64,000 nucleotides of DNA from Gracilibacter sp. BRH_c7a (lineage in GTDB: Bacteria > Bacillota > Desulfitobacteriia > Desulfitobacteriales > Syntrophobotulaceae). Under the pieces are notes generated by a model that was given only the letters and a program-made list of their open reading frames with translations, did not search any database and was not told the DNA's origin. Every line of letters begins with the position of its first letter. Position 1 is the stretch's first letter. The stretch lies in contig LOEZ01000061.1 in the NCBI GenBank assembly GCA_001516055.1, positions 1-64,000 on the forward strand. The letters run 5' to 3'. Positions 1 through 12,297 of the stretch are shown piece after piece. The translations under genes were made by a program, and so were the position numbers.

Positions 1-322
1 TAATCTCCGAGGTAGCAAGTACATACGGTAGTCTCTTTTCTGCCTTAGTCCTGGGAATGGATAAGTTATTCCAATTTCTTTGTAAGGATACCTGGTAAAG
101 AAATTTCAGTGAACTGTAAACACTACTTATATAAGAATCACTGACATTCCGGCTCGCCAAATGGCGAAGATACTCTCTGATTTCTGATTCTCCCATCATT
201 GCAGGTGATTTTGCAAAATGATTTGCGAATCGCTCAGCATTTTTGAGGTAAGCTTTCTTTGTGTTTGGACTAAACCCCTTGAGTTCTAAGTCCATCTTCA
301 TTTTGTCTCGCAACTGTGACAT
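1..322 (-). CDS. Tyrosine recombinase/integrase, N-terminal part (cut by window edge)
   Basis: The minus strand is open from an ATG at 322 to the window edge, giving the first 107 residues. The N-terminus (MSQLRDKMKMDLELKGFSPN) and the following helices, with TKKAYLKNAERFANHF and REYLRHLASRNVSDSYI, match the SAM-like core-binding domain of phage-type integrases. This sub-family often accompanies IS91-like transposases. The catalytic Arg/His/Tyr half lies outside the window, so activity cannot be judged. AAAGGA sits nine bases before the chosen ATG; an in-frame ATG at 331 has no room for a ribosome site. This is the only mobile-element gene in the window and marks an accessory boundary to the left of the origin region. 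Confidence 0.75.
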   Translation of the reverse strand, partial: MSQLRDKMKMDLELKGFSPNTKKAYLKNAERFANHFAKSPAMMGESEIREYLRHLASRNVSDSYISSVYSSLKFLYQVSLQRNWNNLSIPRTKAEKRLPYVLATSEI

Positions 323-404
323 ACCTATCATTCCTTTACAGCTTTTTGGTTATTGTTTCCTGTAAAGTAAATAAGTATGGGGAGGTTACTAATATATTTA
401 CGCC

Positions 405-499
405 ACCGCGTAGCGGTTTTGTTCAACGTCGTTTACCCGCTAAAAAGTTGCGGGTAAAGTCAAATTTTAAATGGTATACACGCATGTGTTGCGGGTAAA
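405..499. repeat. Cluster of short inverted repeats upstream of the integrase
   Basis: ACCGC-GTA-GCGGT lies at 405-417. TTTACCCGC (432-440) faces GCGGGTAAA (450-458), and a third copy, GCGGGTAAA, lies at 491-499. These GC-rich words stand out in AT-rich surroundings and sit 80-180 bases upstream of the recombinase start. They could be recombinase binding sites, the end of a mobile element, or operators. The role is inferred from position only. Confidence 0.45.
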
Positions 500-666
500 T
501 TACTTTTATCTTCCATATACTTTTTCCTTAAGGCAATCATTCTATAATTTCTCTTCTTATTATCTTTTTATACTCTACTATTCTACATCTTTTCCATAAT
601 ATGGACAACAACTTCATACTTAAGTCTTTAACTGCTCTTTATTATTCAGTCAAATCCTTGTAATTA

Positions 667-710
667 TAAAGAGAACGTGAATGATGATATCATCATTCAC
701 GTTCTCTTTA
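667..710. terminator. 44-bp perfect palindrome, probable bidirectional terminator
   Basis: The 22-base arms are exactly complementary with no central spacer; the outer arms are TAAAGAGAACGTGA and its complement. A-rich and T-rich ends suit termination in both directions. It lies just downstream of tRNA-Ser on the minus strand. The rpsR terminator at 36096-36121 is also a loopless perfect palindrome, which supports a terminator over a protein-binding site. Confidence 0.55.
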
Positions 711-781
711 AATATGTATATGTACTACGGTACAATGTGCCAAGTAATTTATAATAATGTTTAATTTTGTGTTTATGATTG

Positions 782-872
782 TGGCGGAGAGAGTGGGATT
801 CGAACCCACGGTACCCTTGCGGATACTCCGCATTTCGAGTGCGGTGCCTTAGACCAGCTCAGCCATCTCTCC
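782..872 (-). tRNA. tRNA-Ser (anticodon CGA)
   Basis: A class II tRNA with acceptor stem GGAGAGA/TCTCTCC, a long variable arm, anticodon loop CTCGAAA (anticodon CGA), T-arm GTGGGTTCGAATCCCAC and an encoded 3' GCCA. It reads UCG codons. It lies in a scattered group of three minus-strand tRNAs upstream of serS. Confidence 0.95.
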
Positions 873-1049
873 ATAATTACTATCTTTTTTGTAAGATAAC
901 TACATTCTAAACAAGTATGATTGTAATATTTTAGGCAAATATTTTTATCAATCCATCCTTAACCATTTCAATATAATCAATATCTATTAAAATATTTTTC
1001 ATGAAAATTTTCATGTATATTTTTAATATCTATCTTTGATTTTTATACA

Positions 1050-1508
1050 CTATTTTTTATTTGTTCTTTTTTCTTTAAAATATGTCTTTAATATATTCGC
1101 ACATTCTTCTTCCAGTATTCCTGCAGTTACTTCCACTTTATGATTCCACGCTTTCTCATTGAGAACACTCATCACGGATTCAACCGCCCCTCCTTTGGGG
1201 TCGCTCGCTCCATATACTAGATGTTTAAGCCGGGACTGGATTATCGCCCCTGCACACATCGGACAAGGCTCTAAGGTAACATAAAGTGTACAATCTGTTA
1301 ATCGCCAGTGACCTAAAGTCTCTGAAGCGCGCCTGATAGCAACTATCTCGGCATGAGCAGTTGGATCCTGACATAGTTCCTTTTCATTATAAGCTAGCGT
1401 TAAGATTTCTCCCTTTCGCACAATAATTGCACCGATGGGTACCTCATCTAATTCAAATCCTTTTTCAGCTTGTTTAAGAGCAAGACGCATCCAATCTTCA
1501 TGTTTCAT
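1050..1508 (-). CDS. tadA: tRNA-specific adenosine deaminase TadA
   Basis: The 152-residue protein is a zinc-dependent cytidine/deoxycytidylate deaminase-fold enzyme. It carries the zinc and proton-shuttle motif HAE at residues 52-54 and the zinc-binding PCPMC at 81-85. This family deaminates adenosine 34 of tRNA-Arg(ACG) to inosine, expanding wobble pairing. Full length is usual for TadA. The gene sits among tRNA genes near serS, a frequent place for tadA in Bacillota. A purine-rich stretch (GGAGGAAAGGAG) lies about 14 bases before the ATG, slightly far for a Shine-Dalgarno site. Confidence 0.93.
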   Translation of the reverse strand: MKHEDWMRLALKQAEKGFELDEVPIGAIIVRKGEILTLAYNEKELCQDPTAHAEIVAIRRASETLGHWRLTDCTLYVTLEPCPMCAGAIIQSRLKHLVYGASDPKGGAVESVMSVLNEKAWNHKVEVTAGILEEECANILKTYFKEKRTNKK

Positions 1509-1555
1509 GGTTAAGGCGTCTACTCCTTTCCTCCTGCGAGTCCTATATATAATTA

Positions 1556-1587
1556 AATCTTATTAAGATTAGTCATCTTAGTAAGAT
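1556..1587. repeat. Two tandem short palindromes between tRNA-Arg and tadA
   Basis: AATCTTATTAAGATT (1556-1570) and ATCTTAGTAAGAT (1575-1587) are each perfect about a single central base, and their centres are 18 bp apart. They share the half-site ATCTTA. They lie 47 bp upstream of the tadA start and downstream of tRNA-Arg on the minus strand. They may be a twin operator, or two arms that pair into one larger hairpin ending the tRNA transcript. Confidence 0.4.
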
Positions 1588-1613
1588 TAAAAGGAGTTCT
1601 TCACTATGCATTA

Positions 1614-1691
1614 TGGTGACCCCGGGAGGAGTCGAACCTCCGCAAGACAGGGTTTAGGAAACCCCCGCTCTATCCACTGAGCTACGAGGCC
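1614..1691 (-). tRNA. tRNA-Arg (anticodon CCT)
   Basis: The cloverleaf has acceptor stem GGCCTCG/CGGGGTC, D-arm GCTCAGTGGATAGAGC, anticodon loop TTCCTAA (anticodon CCT), T-arm GGAGGTTCGACTCCTCC and an encoded CCA. It reads AGG codons. Confidence 0.93.
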
Positions 1692-1889
1692 ATTAATTAG
1701 ATACTAGATTTAGTTGCTCATTATTCATTATCGGCTGTTGGATATTCGTGTTAGATATTTGATGTTCAATTACGTGTATATCTCTTAGTTTTAGAGTTGT
1801 TAAGTTTTTCCGAGTTTTTGAGTTTTCTTAAATTCTGCTTACAGTCTTCGAAGTTCGATGTTCAAATCTCGATTCTCGTACTTCGATAA

Positions 1890-1978
1890 TGGCGGAGGGG
1901 GTGGGATTCGAACCCACGGCCCCTTACGAGGTCACCGGTTTTCAAGACCGGCTCCTTAAACCGCTCGGACACCCCTCC
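1890..1978 (-). tRNA. tRNA-Ser (anticodon TGA)
   Basis: A class II tRNA with acceptor GGAGGGG/CCCCTCC, a long variable arm, anticodon loop CTTGAAA (anticodon TGA), T-arm GTGGGTTCGAATCCCAC and 3' GCCA. It reads UCA/UCN codons. Its substrate synthetase gene, serS, begins 181 bases further right on the same strand. Confidence 0.95.
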
Positions 1979-2158
1979 ATAATGTTAGTCTTCTATCACC
2001 TAGAACTTTTACAATACGATAGTGAGACGATAGCTAGTATATCATATTCTTGGCATTCAGACAATAAGTAATATTAGGAGATTTTCAAACAAAAATCAAG
2101 AACTTTTTTTGGTTTTCTGTTTCTGTTTTAGTTTTATTTAATACTATTAGTTTTTCGT

Positions 2159-3448
<1,290 letters not shown>

Positions 3449-4027
3449 TTAAATCATCTGCAAAAAGTACTTATGGACTTTTTCATCTGATGTCAGTTCC
3501 GGATGAAAAGCACACGCCAAAATATTATTCTGCCGTACGAATACTATCTTACCAGAATACTCTCCTAGTACTTCTACCTGAGAACCGGTTTCCAATACAT
3601 ATGGTGCTCTGATAAAGACTGCTCTTACATCTCCTGAGAATCCTTTAACTGAGATATCAGCTTCAAAGCTGGCAATTTGCCGGCCAAATGCATTCCTTTT
3701 CACGAGAGTGTCCATCAGACCTAAAGTGTATTGTTGACTTTGATCTACTCTTTTACTTAATAGAATCATGCCTGCACAGGTACCGAAGATAGGAACTCCT
3801 TGGTCCGACATCTCTCTAATCCTGTCTCCAAAGCCATCCAGTTCTAATTGTTTACCGATAGCTGTGCTTTCTCCTCCTGGAATAATTAGTCCTTGAAGGT
3901 CAGTCAAGTCTTCTTTGGAACGAACTTCTACAACCTGTACCCCCAATTTTTCTAGAACCTTACGGTGTTCCCGAAAAGCACCTTGTATGGCTAGAACACC
4001 TATGCGTTTTGTTCTTTTACCATCCAC
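3449..4027 (-). CDS. pdxT: Pyridoxal 5'-phosphate synthase glutaminase subunit PdxT
   Basis: The 192-residue class I glutamine amidotransferase frees ammonia from glutamine for PdxS in the DXP-independent vitamin B6 pathway. The GGEST oxyanion motif is at residues 51-55, the nucleophile Cys84 sits in GTCAGM, and the His-Glu pair is in the HPE motif near residue 175. The start overlaps the end of pdxS by 11 bases, which suggests translational coupling of the two subunits. Confidence 0.96.
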   Translation of the reverse strand: MDGKRTKRIGVLAIQGAFREHRKVLEKLGVQVVEVRSKEDLTDLQGLIIPGGESTAIGKQLELDGFGDRIREMSDQGVPIFGTCAGMILLSKRVDQSQQYTLGLMDTLVKRNAFGRQIASFEADISVKGFSGDVRAVFIRAPYVLETGSQVEVLGEYSGKIVFVRQNNILACAFHPELTSDEKVHKYFLQMI

Positions 4028-4901
4028 GTTCCTGCATCCGTTCCGCTTGGGATATGGAAGAGATCTCTAATCCAGGCATAGCCTCTCCCAAGTCTTGAGA
4101 AAGCTTAGCCAACATTTCCGGATCATTATAATGGGTTGTTGCCAGTACTATAGCTCGAGCTCTCTTGGCAGGTTCGGAAGATTTAAATATACCTGAGCCT
4201 ACGAAAATACCATCACAGCCTAACTGCATCATAAGAGCAGCATCTGCAGGAGTCGCTATTCCACCGGCAGCAAAATTAACTACTGGCAGTCTGCCATTCT
4301 CTGCTACATATAGAACCAAATCATAAGGTGCTGCCATTTCTTTAGCTGCAGCCATTAATTCTTCCTTGGGCATGGTTGTAAGTTTACGAATTTCAGACAT
4401 AACTGTCCGCATATGACGAACCGCTTCCACGATGTTTCCTGTTCCAGGCTCGCCCTTGGTTCTGATCATGGCGGCCCCTTCGCCTATCCGACGCAGAGCT
4501 TCACCAAGGTTACGTGATCCACAGACAAAAGGAACTTTAAATTTGTTCTTATCAATATGATAGAGATCGTCAGCAGGAGTGAGGACTTCACTCTCGTCAA
4601 TATAATCTGCTCCAAGAGCTTCTAGAATTTGGGCTTCTACGAAGTGGCCTATTCTTGCCTTGGCCATTACTGGTATTGTCACTGCTTCCATAATCCCTTT
4701 GATTATCGAAGGTTCAGCCATACGAGCTACTCCACCTGCAGCTCTAATATCTGAAGGTACTCTCTCTAGTGCCATTACGGAGCAGGCTCCTGCTTCTTCT
4801 GCTATCTTTGCTTGTTCTGGAGTGGTGACATCCATGATGACACCGCCTTTGAGCATTTCTGCTAATCCTGTTTTAACTTTCCAAGATGCTACTTCTGCCA
4901 T
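4017..4901 (-). CDS. pdxS: Pyridoxal 5'-phosphate synthase lyase subunit PdxS
   Basis: The 294-residue (beta/alpha)8 barrel condenses ribose 5-phosphate, glyceraldehyde 3-phosphate and ammonia into PLP. The residues known in the family are all present: Asp24, Lys81 (Schiff base) and Lys149. The phosphate loop [16 protein letters not shown] lies near the C-terminus. Length matches the family. It lies 63 bases after gyrA in minus-strand order and leads the pdxS-pdxT-serS unit. Confidence 0.97.
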   Translation of the reverse strand: MAEVASWKVKTGLAEMLKGGVIMDVTTPEQAKIAEEAGACSVMALERVPSDIRAAGGVARMAEPSIIKGIMEAVTIPVMAKARIGHFVEAQILEALGADYIDESEVLTPADDLYHIDKNKFKVPFVCGSRNLGEALRRIGEGAAMIRTKGEPGTGNIVEAVRHMRTVMSEIRKLTTMPKEELMAAAKEMAAPYDLVLYVAENGRLPVVNFAAGGIATPADAALMMQLGCDGIFVGSGIFKSSEPAKRARAIVLATTHYNDPEMLAKLSQDLGEAMPGLEISSISQAERMQERGW

Positions 4902-4964
4902 GTTTGTTTCCCCCTAAATAACTTTAGAATATCTTGTATATTGTCATATCCATTGTGCGATAAT

Positions 4965-7433
4965 TTATTCTTCTTCTCTGCTAATAAATTTCGCGATAGC
5001 CACTACCTTACTATCTTTCGTTCTCATGGCGGTCACTCCCTGTGCTGTTCTACCCTGCACTGATATTCCGCTCACTCCTTGACGAATAACTATACCTTCG
5101 TCTGTAATAACCATTAGCTCTTCATCGGAGGTTACCACTTTGATTCCTGCCATGAGTCCTGTCTTATCATTCACCTTATGGCCGATGATTCCTGTTCCTC
5201 CCCGGCCTTGTGTCCGGACATCTTTCAAAGGTGTTCTCTTAGCAAAACCATTTTCAGTTACTGTTAACAGTTCAAGCTTTTTCTCTGAACTATCTATTAC
5301 ATCCATAGAAATAACATAGTCTTCTTTCCTTAGCTTGATTCCGCGAACACCTCGGGCTGTACGTCCCATAGAGCGGACATTTGCTTCGGAGAAACGGATT
5401 ATTAAACCGTGACGGGTAGCGATAACAACATCATCTACCCCTTTGGTTAAGCGAACTCCGATCAGTTCATCGTTATCGTCAAGCTTGAGTGCTATCAAGC
5501 CATCACGTCTTTGGGTATCATAGTCTGATAAGGAAGTCTTCTTAACTATGCCGTTTTTAGTAGCTGTAAGAAGCTGATGATCCCCTTTAAAATCGCGAAC
5601 AGCAATAGTAGCTGTGACCTGCTCATCTTGGGAAAGATTGAGCAGATTAACTATGGCAGTTCCTTTCGCTGTTCTGCTGGCTTCAGGAATCTCATGAGCT
5701 CGAAGTCTATACACTTTTCCTTTAGTTGTAAAGACGAGGATAAAATGATGGGTAGAAGCAATGAATAACCTTTCTACAAAATCATTCTCTCCTGTAGCCA
5801 TACCACTTACCCCGCGCCCACCACGCCTTTGAGTACGATAGGTAGTCAAGGGTAATCTCTTGATATAACCTCTATGCGTTACGGTTATGACTACATCTTC
5901 CTCGGCAATTAGATCTTCAATCTCCATCTTTGTGGCATCAAAAGTGATTTCTGATCTGCGTGCATCAGCAAACTTAGTTCGGATTTCTTGTAATTCTTTT
6001 TTTATTATTTCTCTGACCATTTTATCCGAGTTAAGCACAGCAGTTAGATAAGCAATCTCATCCAAGAGCTTTTGAAGTTGTTCTTCTAGTTTAGTTCGCT
6101 CTAGTCCAGTCAACCTTCTTAAGCGCATATCCAAGATAGCTTGTGCTTGTTTTTCACTGAATTCAAACTGGTCGATAAGTTTAGTTCTAGCTGTCTGATC
6201 ATCCTTAGAACCACGAATGATTTTAATAACTTCATCGATGTGATCAAGTGCTTTGCGTAATCCTTCTAAGATATGGGCTTCATCTTCAGCTTTTCTCAGT
6301 TCAAACTGGCTGCGTCTAATGATGATTTCTTTCTGATGTTTAATAAAGTGCTCTAGTATTTCTTTTAGATTCAAAACCTTGGGAGCTCCATCTACTAAAG
6401 CCAGAAGATTTATACCAAAGCTATCTTCCATTTGGGTATGTTTATAAAGCTGGTTAAGAATAACTTGAGGGTTAACATCTCTCCTTAACTCAACAACAAT
6501 ACGCATCCCTTTGCGGGTAGACTCATCTCGTAAGTCAGTAATTCCATCGATTTTCTTTTCCTGTACAAGTTCGGCTATTTTTTCTATTAATCTTGACTTA
6601 TTGACCATATACGGGATTTCTGTTACTACGATCTGCATCTTATTGGACTTTTCCATCTTTTCGATATTCACTTTGGCTCGGGTTTTGACGGATCCCTTAC
6701 CTGTGGTATAGGCACTGATGATTCCTTCCGTGCCCATTATCTGGCCTCCCGTAGGAAAATCTGGGCCTTTAATAAATTGCATAAGGTCTTTGATATCTGG
6801 TTGAGCATACTCGCTCGGATCATCTTGTTTGTCTATAAGATAGACAACACCATCGATGATCTCACCTAAGTTATGAGGTGGGATATTGGTAGCCATTCCT
6901 ACAGCTATACCTGATGAACCATTAATCAGTAGATTAGGAACCTTAGCAGGTAATACTACGGGTTCTTTTTCTTTCTCATCATAGTTGGGAACGAAGTCTA
7001 CTGTGTCTTTTTCGATATCAGCAAGCATGTAAGTCGCTAGAGGAGCCATACGTAGTTCCGTATATCTCATAGCTGCAGCCGAGTCTCCATCAACAGAGCC
7101 AAAATTTCCGTGGCCATCAATCATAGGATAGCGGCTGGAAAAATCCTGGGCCATTCGGACAACTGCATCATAGATAGATGAATCTCCATGAGGATGGAAT
7201 TTTCCCATGCAGTCCCCTACCAGTCTGGCAGATTTACTATAAGACTTATTAGGAGTCATCCCTAGTTCATGGAGAGCGTAGAGTATTCTCCGATGAACCG
7301 GTTTTAGTCCATCTCTTACATCTGGTAATGCTCTACTGACGATAACACTCATAGAATAATCTATGAATGATTTTTTTAATTCTTCAGAGATTTCAATTGG
7401 AAATACTTTTCCGTTAAAAAGTTCCATGGACAT
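4965..7433 (-). CDS. gyrA: DNA gyrase subunit A
   Basis: The 822-residue breakage-reunion subunit of gyrase, with catalytic Tyr124 in AMRYTEL. The quinolone-determining region [11 protein letters not shown] carries Ser85 and Asp89 at the positions equivalent to E. coli Ser83 and Asp87, so the usual resistance substitutions are absent. The C-terminal wrapping domain has the GyrA-box QRRGGRG near residue 540 and beta-pinwheel repeats, which marks it as gyrase rather than ParC. It follows gyrB by 18 bases and is clearly co-transcribed. No intein is present. Confidence 0.98.
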   Translation of the reverse strand: MSMELFNGKVFPIEISEELKKSFIDYSMSVIVSRALPDVRDGLKPVHRRILYALHELGMTPNKSYSKSARLVGDCMGKFHPHGDSSIYDAVVRMAQDFSSRYPMIDGHGNFGSVDGDSAAAMRYTELRMAPLATYMLADIEKDTVDFVPNYDEKEKEPVVLPAKVPNLLINGSSGIAVGMATNIPPHNLGEIIDGVVYLIDKQDDPSEYAQPDIKDLMQFIKGPDFPTGGQIMGTEGIISAYTTGKGSVKTRAKVNIEKMEKSNKMQIVVTEIPYMVNKSRLIEKIAELVQEKKIDGITDLRDESTRKGMRIVVELRRDVNPQVILNQLYKHTQMEDSFGINLLALVDGAPKVLNLKEILEHFIKHQKEIIIRRSQFELRKAEDEAHILEGLRKALDHIDEVIKIIRGSKDDQTARTKLIDQFEFSEKQAQAILDMRLRRLTGLERTKLEEQLQKLLDEIAYLTAVLNSDKMVREIIKKELQEIRTKFADARRSEITFDATKMEIEDLIAEEDVVITVTHRGYIKRLPLTTYRTQRRGGRGVSGMATGENDFVERLFIASTHHFILVFTTKGKVYRLRAHEIPEASRTAKGTAIVNLLNLSQDEQVTATIAVRDFKGDHQLLTATKNGIVKKTSLSDYDTQRRDGLIALKLDDNDELIGVRLTKGVDDVVIATRHGLIIRFSEANVRSMGRTARGVRGIKLRKEDYVISMDVIDSSEKKLELLTVTENGFAKRTPLKDVRTQGRGGTGIIGHKVNDKTGLMAGIKVVTSDEELMVITDEGIVIRQGVSGISVQGRTAQGVTAMRTKDSKVVAIAKFISREEE

Positions 7434-7451
7434 CAGCGTCCGCTCCTTTTC

Positions 7452-9404
<1,953 letters not shown>

Positions 9405-9459
9405 TTATCCTTTAACCCTAGCATTATACACCAAAAATGGTCTTTTTTCAAACATCAAA

Positions 9460-9480
9460 ACCTCTCCGCAAGAGAGAGGT
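9460..9480 (-). terminator. Possible weak terminator between remB and gyrB
   Basis: ACCTCTC and GAGAGGT pair around a seven-base loop; on the minus strand the arm is followed by a T-rich run. It could partly separate remB and gyrB transcription. The gap (9387-9530) otherwise holds only the gyrB ribosome site. Confidence 0.35.
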
Positions 9481-9530
9481 AAGACTTCCCTATTCGCTGA
9501 TGTCTATTAAATCTAAACTGGAGATTAGTG

Positions 9531-9791
9531 TTATAGACTTTCAATATCTAAATCACTTTGACTTCTCTTCAACAGTGTCGTTGAAGAAATTGGTGAAAGA
9601 TAGTTGCCTGAATCTGAAATCACAAATGCTTTCTCTTTACCTTTTTCAGAGATATTATGAACCTCTCCTCTTTTTAAGATATTGTCCAAAAGGCTACGAG
9701 CATTTTCATTACTTCCAGCTGTATTCAAATCTAGTATGGTAATAATCTTATCCTTTCGAATCATGCAGTTATTGCCTAAGTGTAAAAACAA
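9531..9791 (-). CDS. remB: Extracellular matrix regulator RemB (DUF370)
   Basis: The 86-residue protein matches the DUF370/RemB family (YaaB of Bacillus). It begins MFLHLGNNCMIRKDKIITILDL, contains the family motif KAFVISDSGNYLSPISS, and has the usual position between recF and gyrB. RemA/RemB proteins act on biofilm matrix genes in Bacillus; RemB itself is poorly understood. The gene starts directly before the recF stop, with no space between them, so it is in the same operon. Confidence 0.88.
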   Translation of the reverse strand: MFLHLGNNCMIRKDKIITILDLNTAGSNENARSLLDNILKRGEVHNISEKGKEKAFVISDSGNYLSPISSTTLLKRSQSDLDIESL

Positions 9792-10889
9792 TTAATCTTT
9801 CCTCCTTATCCTACCTTTGTTAACTTCAAAAATAGGTGTATCACAGGTGATTAGCTCTTCTTCTAAGTCTGTCATGGTAATTATCGTCTGCTTTTGTGAT
9901 GAACGAATATAATTCATGAGGTACTGCCTTCTATAGCTGTCAAGCTCAGATAATACGTCATCAAGGAGCAATATAGGATATTCCCCTTTCTCATTTAATA
10001 TTATCTCCATTTCTGCCAACTTCAAACAAAGCACCAAAGCTCGCTGCTGTCCTTGAGATGCAAATAGCTTAGCCTCTTTATTATTAAAGATAATCTGAAC
10101 ATCATCTCTATGTGGTCCTACTAAAACGGCTTTTCTTTCAATTTCTTGTGCCATTTTTTTAAAGATATAATCTGGGAAGTTCTCTAGAGCTTCTTCCAAT
10201 GATTTTCCCGTTGTCAGATAGATTAAATCCATATTGTATTCTGGAGAAAATATCTGGTTAAAAATAGGGCTGCAATATTCATTTAGTCTATCTGTGAAAT
10301 CCCAACGGTTTTTAATTATCTTTAATCCAAGTTCGATAAGCTGTTCATTCCAAACTTGTATTTGACTTTTAAGAAGATTATAGTTCTTTTCTGATTTGAG
10401 AAGGATATTTTTTTGTTTAATAATTCTTAAATAAGAGTTCAAAAGAGGTATATGCGCTGGTCGTAATTGGCTTATAAGGTGATCGAGAAATCTTCTTCTT
10501 TCCTGTGGCCCTTTCTTAATAATATTAAGATCATCAGGTGAAAAAAAGACTGCGTTTATTGTTCCAACGTAGTCAGATAGTTTTTTGCATGATAGTTGAT
10601 TAATCTTCATGACTTTTTTTCTGGGCTCATAATAGCTTTCCAGATTAATATCTCTATCAACAACATTAAAAATTCCATTTAAATAAAAGCTATTCTCTTC
10701 CCAAAGAATCAATTCATCTTCTTGTTTGATGCGGTAAGATTTGCCTGTAAGTAAATAGTTAATTGCTTCAATGATATTTGTTTTTCCTTGTCCATTACTA
10801 CCAATTAAGAGATTAATGCCTTGTTGAAATTGAATATGTTGTACTTTGTAATTTCTAAAATTTTTTAAATGTAAATCTTTTATATACAT
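9792..10889 (-). CDS. recF: DNA replication and repair protein RecF
   Basis: This 365-residue SMC-like ATPase loads RecA at gaps with RecO and RecR. Walker A GSNGQGKTNIIEAINYL lies near residues 30-46, the signature FASQGQQRALVLCLK near 276, and Walker B LLLDDVLSELD near 301. It follows dnaN by only 14 bases; the small yaaA gene that usually separates the two in Bacillus is absent. Confidence 0.96.
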   Translation of the reverse strand: MYIKDLHLKNFRNYKVQHIQFQQGINLLIGSNGQGKTNIIEAINYLLTGKSYRIKQEDELILWEENSFYLNGIFNVVDRDINLESYYEPRKKVMKINQLSCKKLSDYVGTINAVFFSPDDLNIIKKGPQERRRFLDHLISQLRPAHIPLLNSYLRIIKQKNILLKSEKNYNLLKSQIQVWNEQLIELGLKIIKNRWDFTDRLNEYCSPIFNQIFSPEYNMDLIYLTTGKSLEEALENFPDYIFKKMAQEIERKAVLVGPHRDDVQIIFNNKEAKLFASQGQQRALVLCLKLAEMEIILNEKGEYPILLLDDVLSELDSYRRQYLMNYIRSSQKQTIITMTDLEEELITCDTPIFEVNKGRIRRKD

Positions 10890-10903
10890 TTATATTTTAT
10901 ACA

Positions 10904-12001
10904 CTAACTCCTTAAAGGCAAAACTAGACAAAGGTAATTATCATCATCTTCTGGTCTGAATATACATGGGCTAAAAGAACCAGATGATTCCATTAAGATG
11001 TTTTCAGTCTCAACAACTTTCAAAACATCTATTATATATTTTGCATTAAATGCTATAGTAACGTCTTCGCCATCTTGATCAATATCTATTTTTTCATTAA
11101 TTTTTCCTGTTTCAGAAAATTGATTTATATTGATTGCTGAATTTTCAATATTAAATCTTACAGTATTGGTCTTAAGATAATTGTCTCTTGAAAGAAGTGA
11201 AGCTCTTTCAACAGTATCAAGGAATTTTTTAGTATTAATAAGTAATTTTGTACCACATGTTTGTGGAATCACCTGTTTATAATTTGGAAACTGACCTTCT
11301 ATTAAACGGGTGATTATTTGAACACTTCCAAATTTTAGAATAACTCTATTATTATTATAACTAATATAAAGTATATCATCATCTTGTAAGAGTCTATAGA
11401 TCTCTTGCATTGTCTTAGATGGAATTATCCCTTTAAATTCTTTTTGGTTGCCGGGAATAACTGATTGACTGTGGGCTAGTCTATGTGTATCCGTACTTAC
11501 TAGATTTATGTTTTCTCCTTCTATCTGCAATAATATTCCTGTAAAAACCGGTCTTGTTTCTTCAACCGCACAAGCAATAATGGTTTGCTTAATCATAGAT
11601 TTGAAAATTGTTGCTGGAATCTCTATATTCTCGGATGAAGAAATATCTGATATCTCGGGGTACTCTTCAGGATCATAACCGTTAATCACAAAATCAGAAC
11701 TATAATAGTAAATATTGATATTTGAGTCCTGGCTTTCGATTTTTATTTCTGTGTCAGGAAGTTTCCTTACTATTTCTGAAAACAACTTTGCTGGAATTAC
11801 TACTTGTCCTTCTTCCATGACGTTAACCGGTATTTGGCAACGAATTCCAATTTCTAAGTCTGTTGCTTCAAACCATAAGTAATTGTTTTCTGTCCTCATT
11901 TTAATACTTTGAAGTATAGGAAGAGTACTTTTGCTTGAAACAGCTCTTTGCACGGTATTAACACCTAAGAGTAGATCTTCTTTTTTACAGATTATTTTCA
12001 T
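10904..12001 (-). CDS. dnaN: DNA polymerase III beta subunit (sliding clamp)
   Basis: The 365-residue protein covers all three clamp domains. It begins MKIICKKEDLLLGVNTVQRA and ends with a hydrophobic CLVLPLRS tail typical of clamp proteins (usual motif PMR/PLR). It rings DNA and tethers the replicative polymerase. It lies downstream of dnaA across a 296-base gap with DnaA boxes, so dnaN may also have its own promoter. Confidence 0.97.
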   Translation of the reverse strand: MKIICKKEDLLLGVNTVQRAVSSKSTLPILQSIKMRTENNYLWFEATDLEIGIRCQIPVNVMEEGQVVIPAKLFSEIVRKLPDTEIKIESQDSNINIYYYSSDFVINGYDPEEYPEISDISSSENIEIPATIFKSMIKQTIIACAVEETRPVFTGILLQIEGENINLVSTDTHRLAHSQSVIPGNQKEFKGIIPSKTMQEIYRLLQDDDILYISYNNNRVILKFGSVQIITRLIEGQFPNYKQVIPQTCGTKLLINTKKFLDTVERASLLSRDNYLKTNTVRFNIENSAININQFSETGKINEKIDIDQDGEDVTIAFNAKYIIDVLKVVETENILMESSGSFSPCIFRPEDDDNYLCLVLPLRS

Positions 12002-12297
12002 TCTTACCTCCTAACGGCCTTGGATGGCCTAATGCCGCAATGGATGATCTTATATCAGGATAATCATGGATAAGCTAATGTGACGCAGGAACCCCCAAAA
12101 AATAATAGTTCTTTTTTTCTATTATAATTAATATGATATTAATTTAGTAGTAATAGACGTAGTATACATCAATTAATTGTGAATAGTAACAGTAATACCT
12201 GATAGGAGCAGGGTTGCAAGTTGTATAACAATAAAAGTAACTTGTGGATATACTTCATTATCTTGCTTATTGGTGTTAATAACTTGTGTGTTAATTA
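12002..12297. other. dnaN-dnaA intergenic region, minor part of oriC
   Basis: This AT-rich, gene-free stretch contains a DnaA-box-like TGTGGATAT at 12243-12251 and related words such as TGTGAATAG near 12177. In Bacillus a second DnaA-box cluster lies between dnaA and dnaN and helps form the origin. With fewer clear boxes than the other side of dnaA, this looks like the weaker half. Confidence 0.5.

Larger units (their letters stand above)
323..781. other. Noncoding region between integrase fragment and tRNA-Ser
   Basis: I see no believable gene in these 459 bases. A 60-codon reading frame at 316-498 lacks a ribosome site and runs through inverted repeats. The region contains a cluster of short inverted repeats near the integrase start and a long perfect palindrome at 667-710; the rest is AT-rich. 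Confidence 0.6.

Noticed and set aside
316-498. Open frame of 60 codons near the integrase start
   Set aside because: It has no ribosome site and overlaps the inverted repeats and the integrase 5' end; nothing in its translation looks like a protein family.
1889-2071. Plus-strand frame over tRNA-Ser(TGA)
   Set aside because: It reads the complement of a tRNA gene and shows the typical spurious translation of tRNA sequence.
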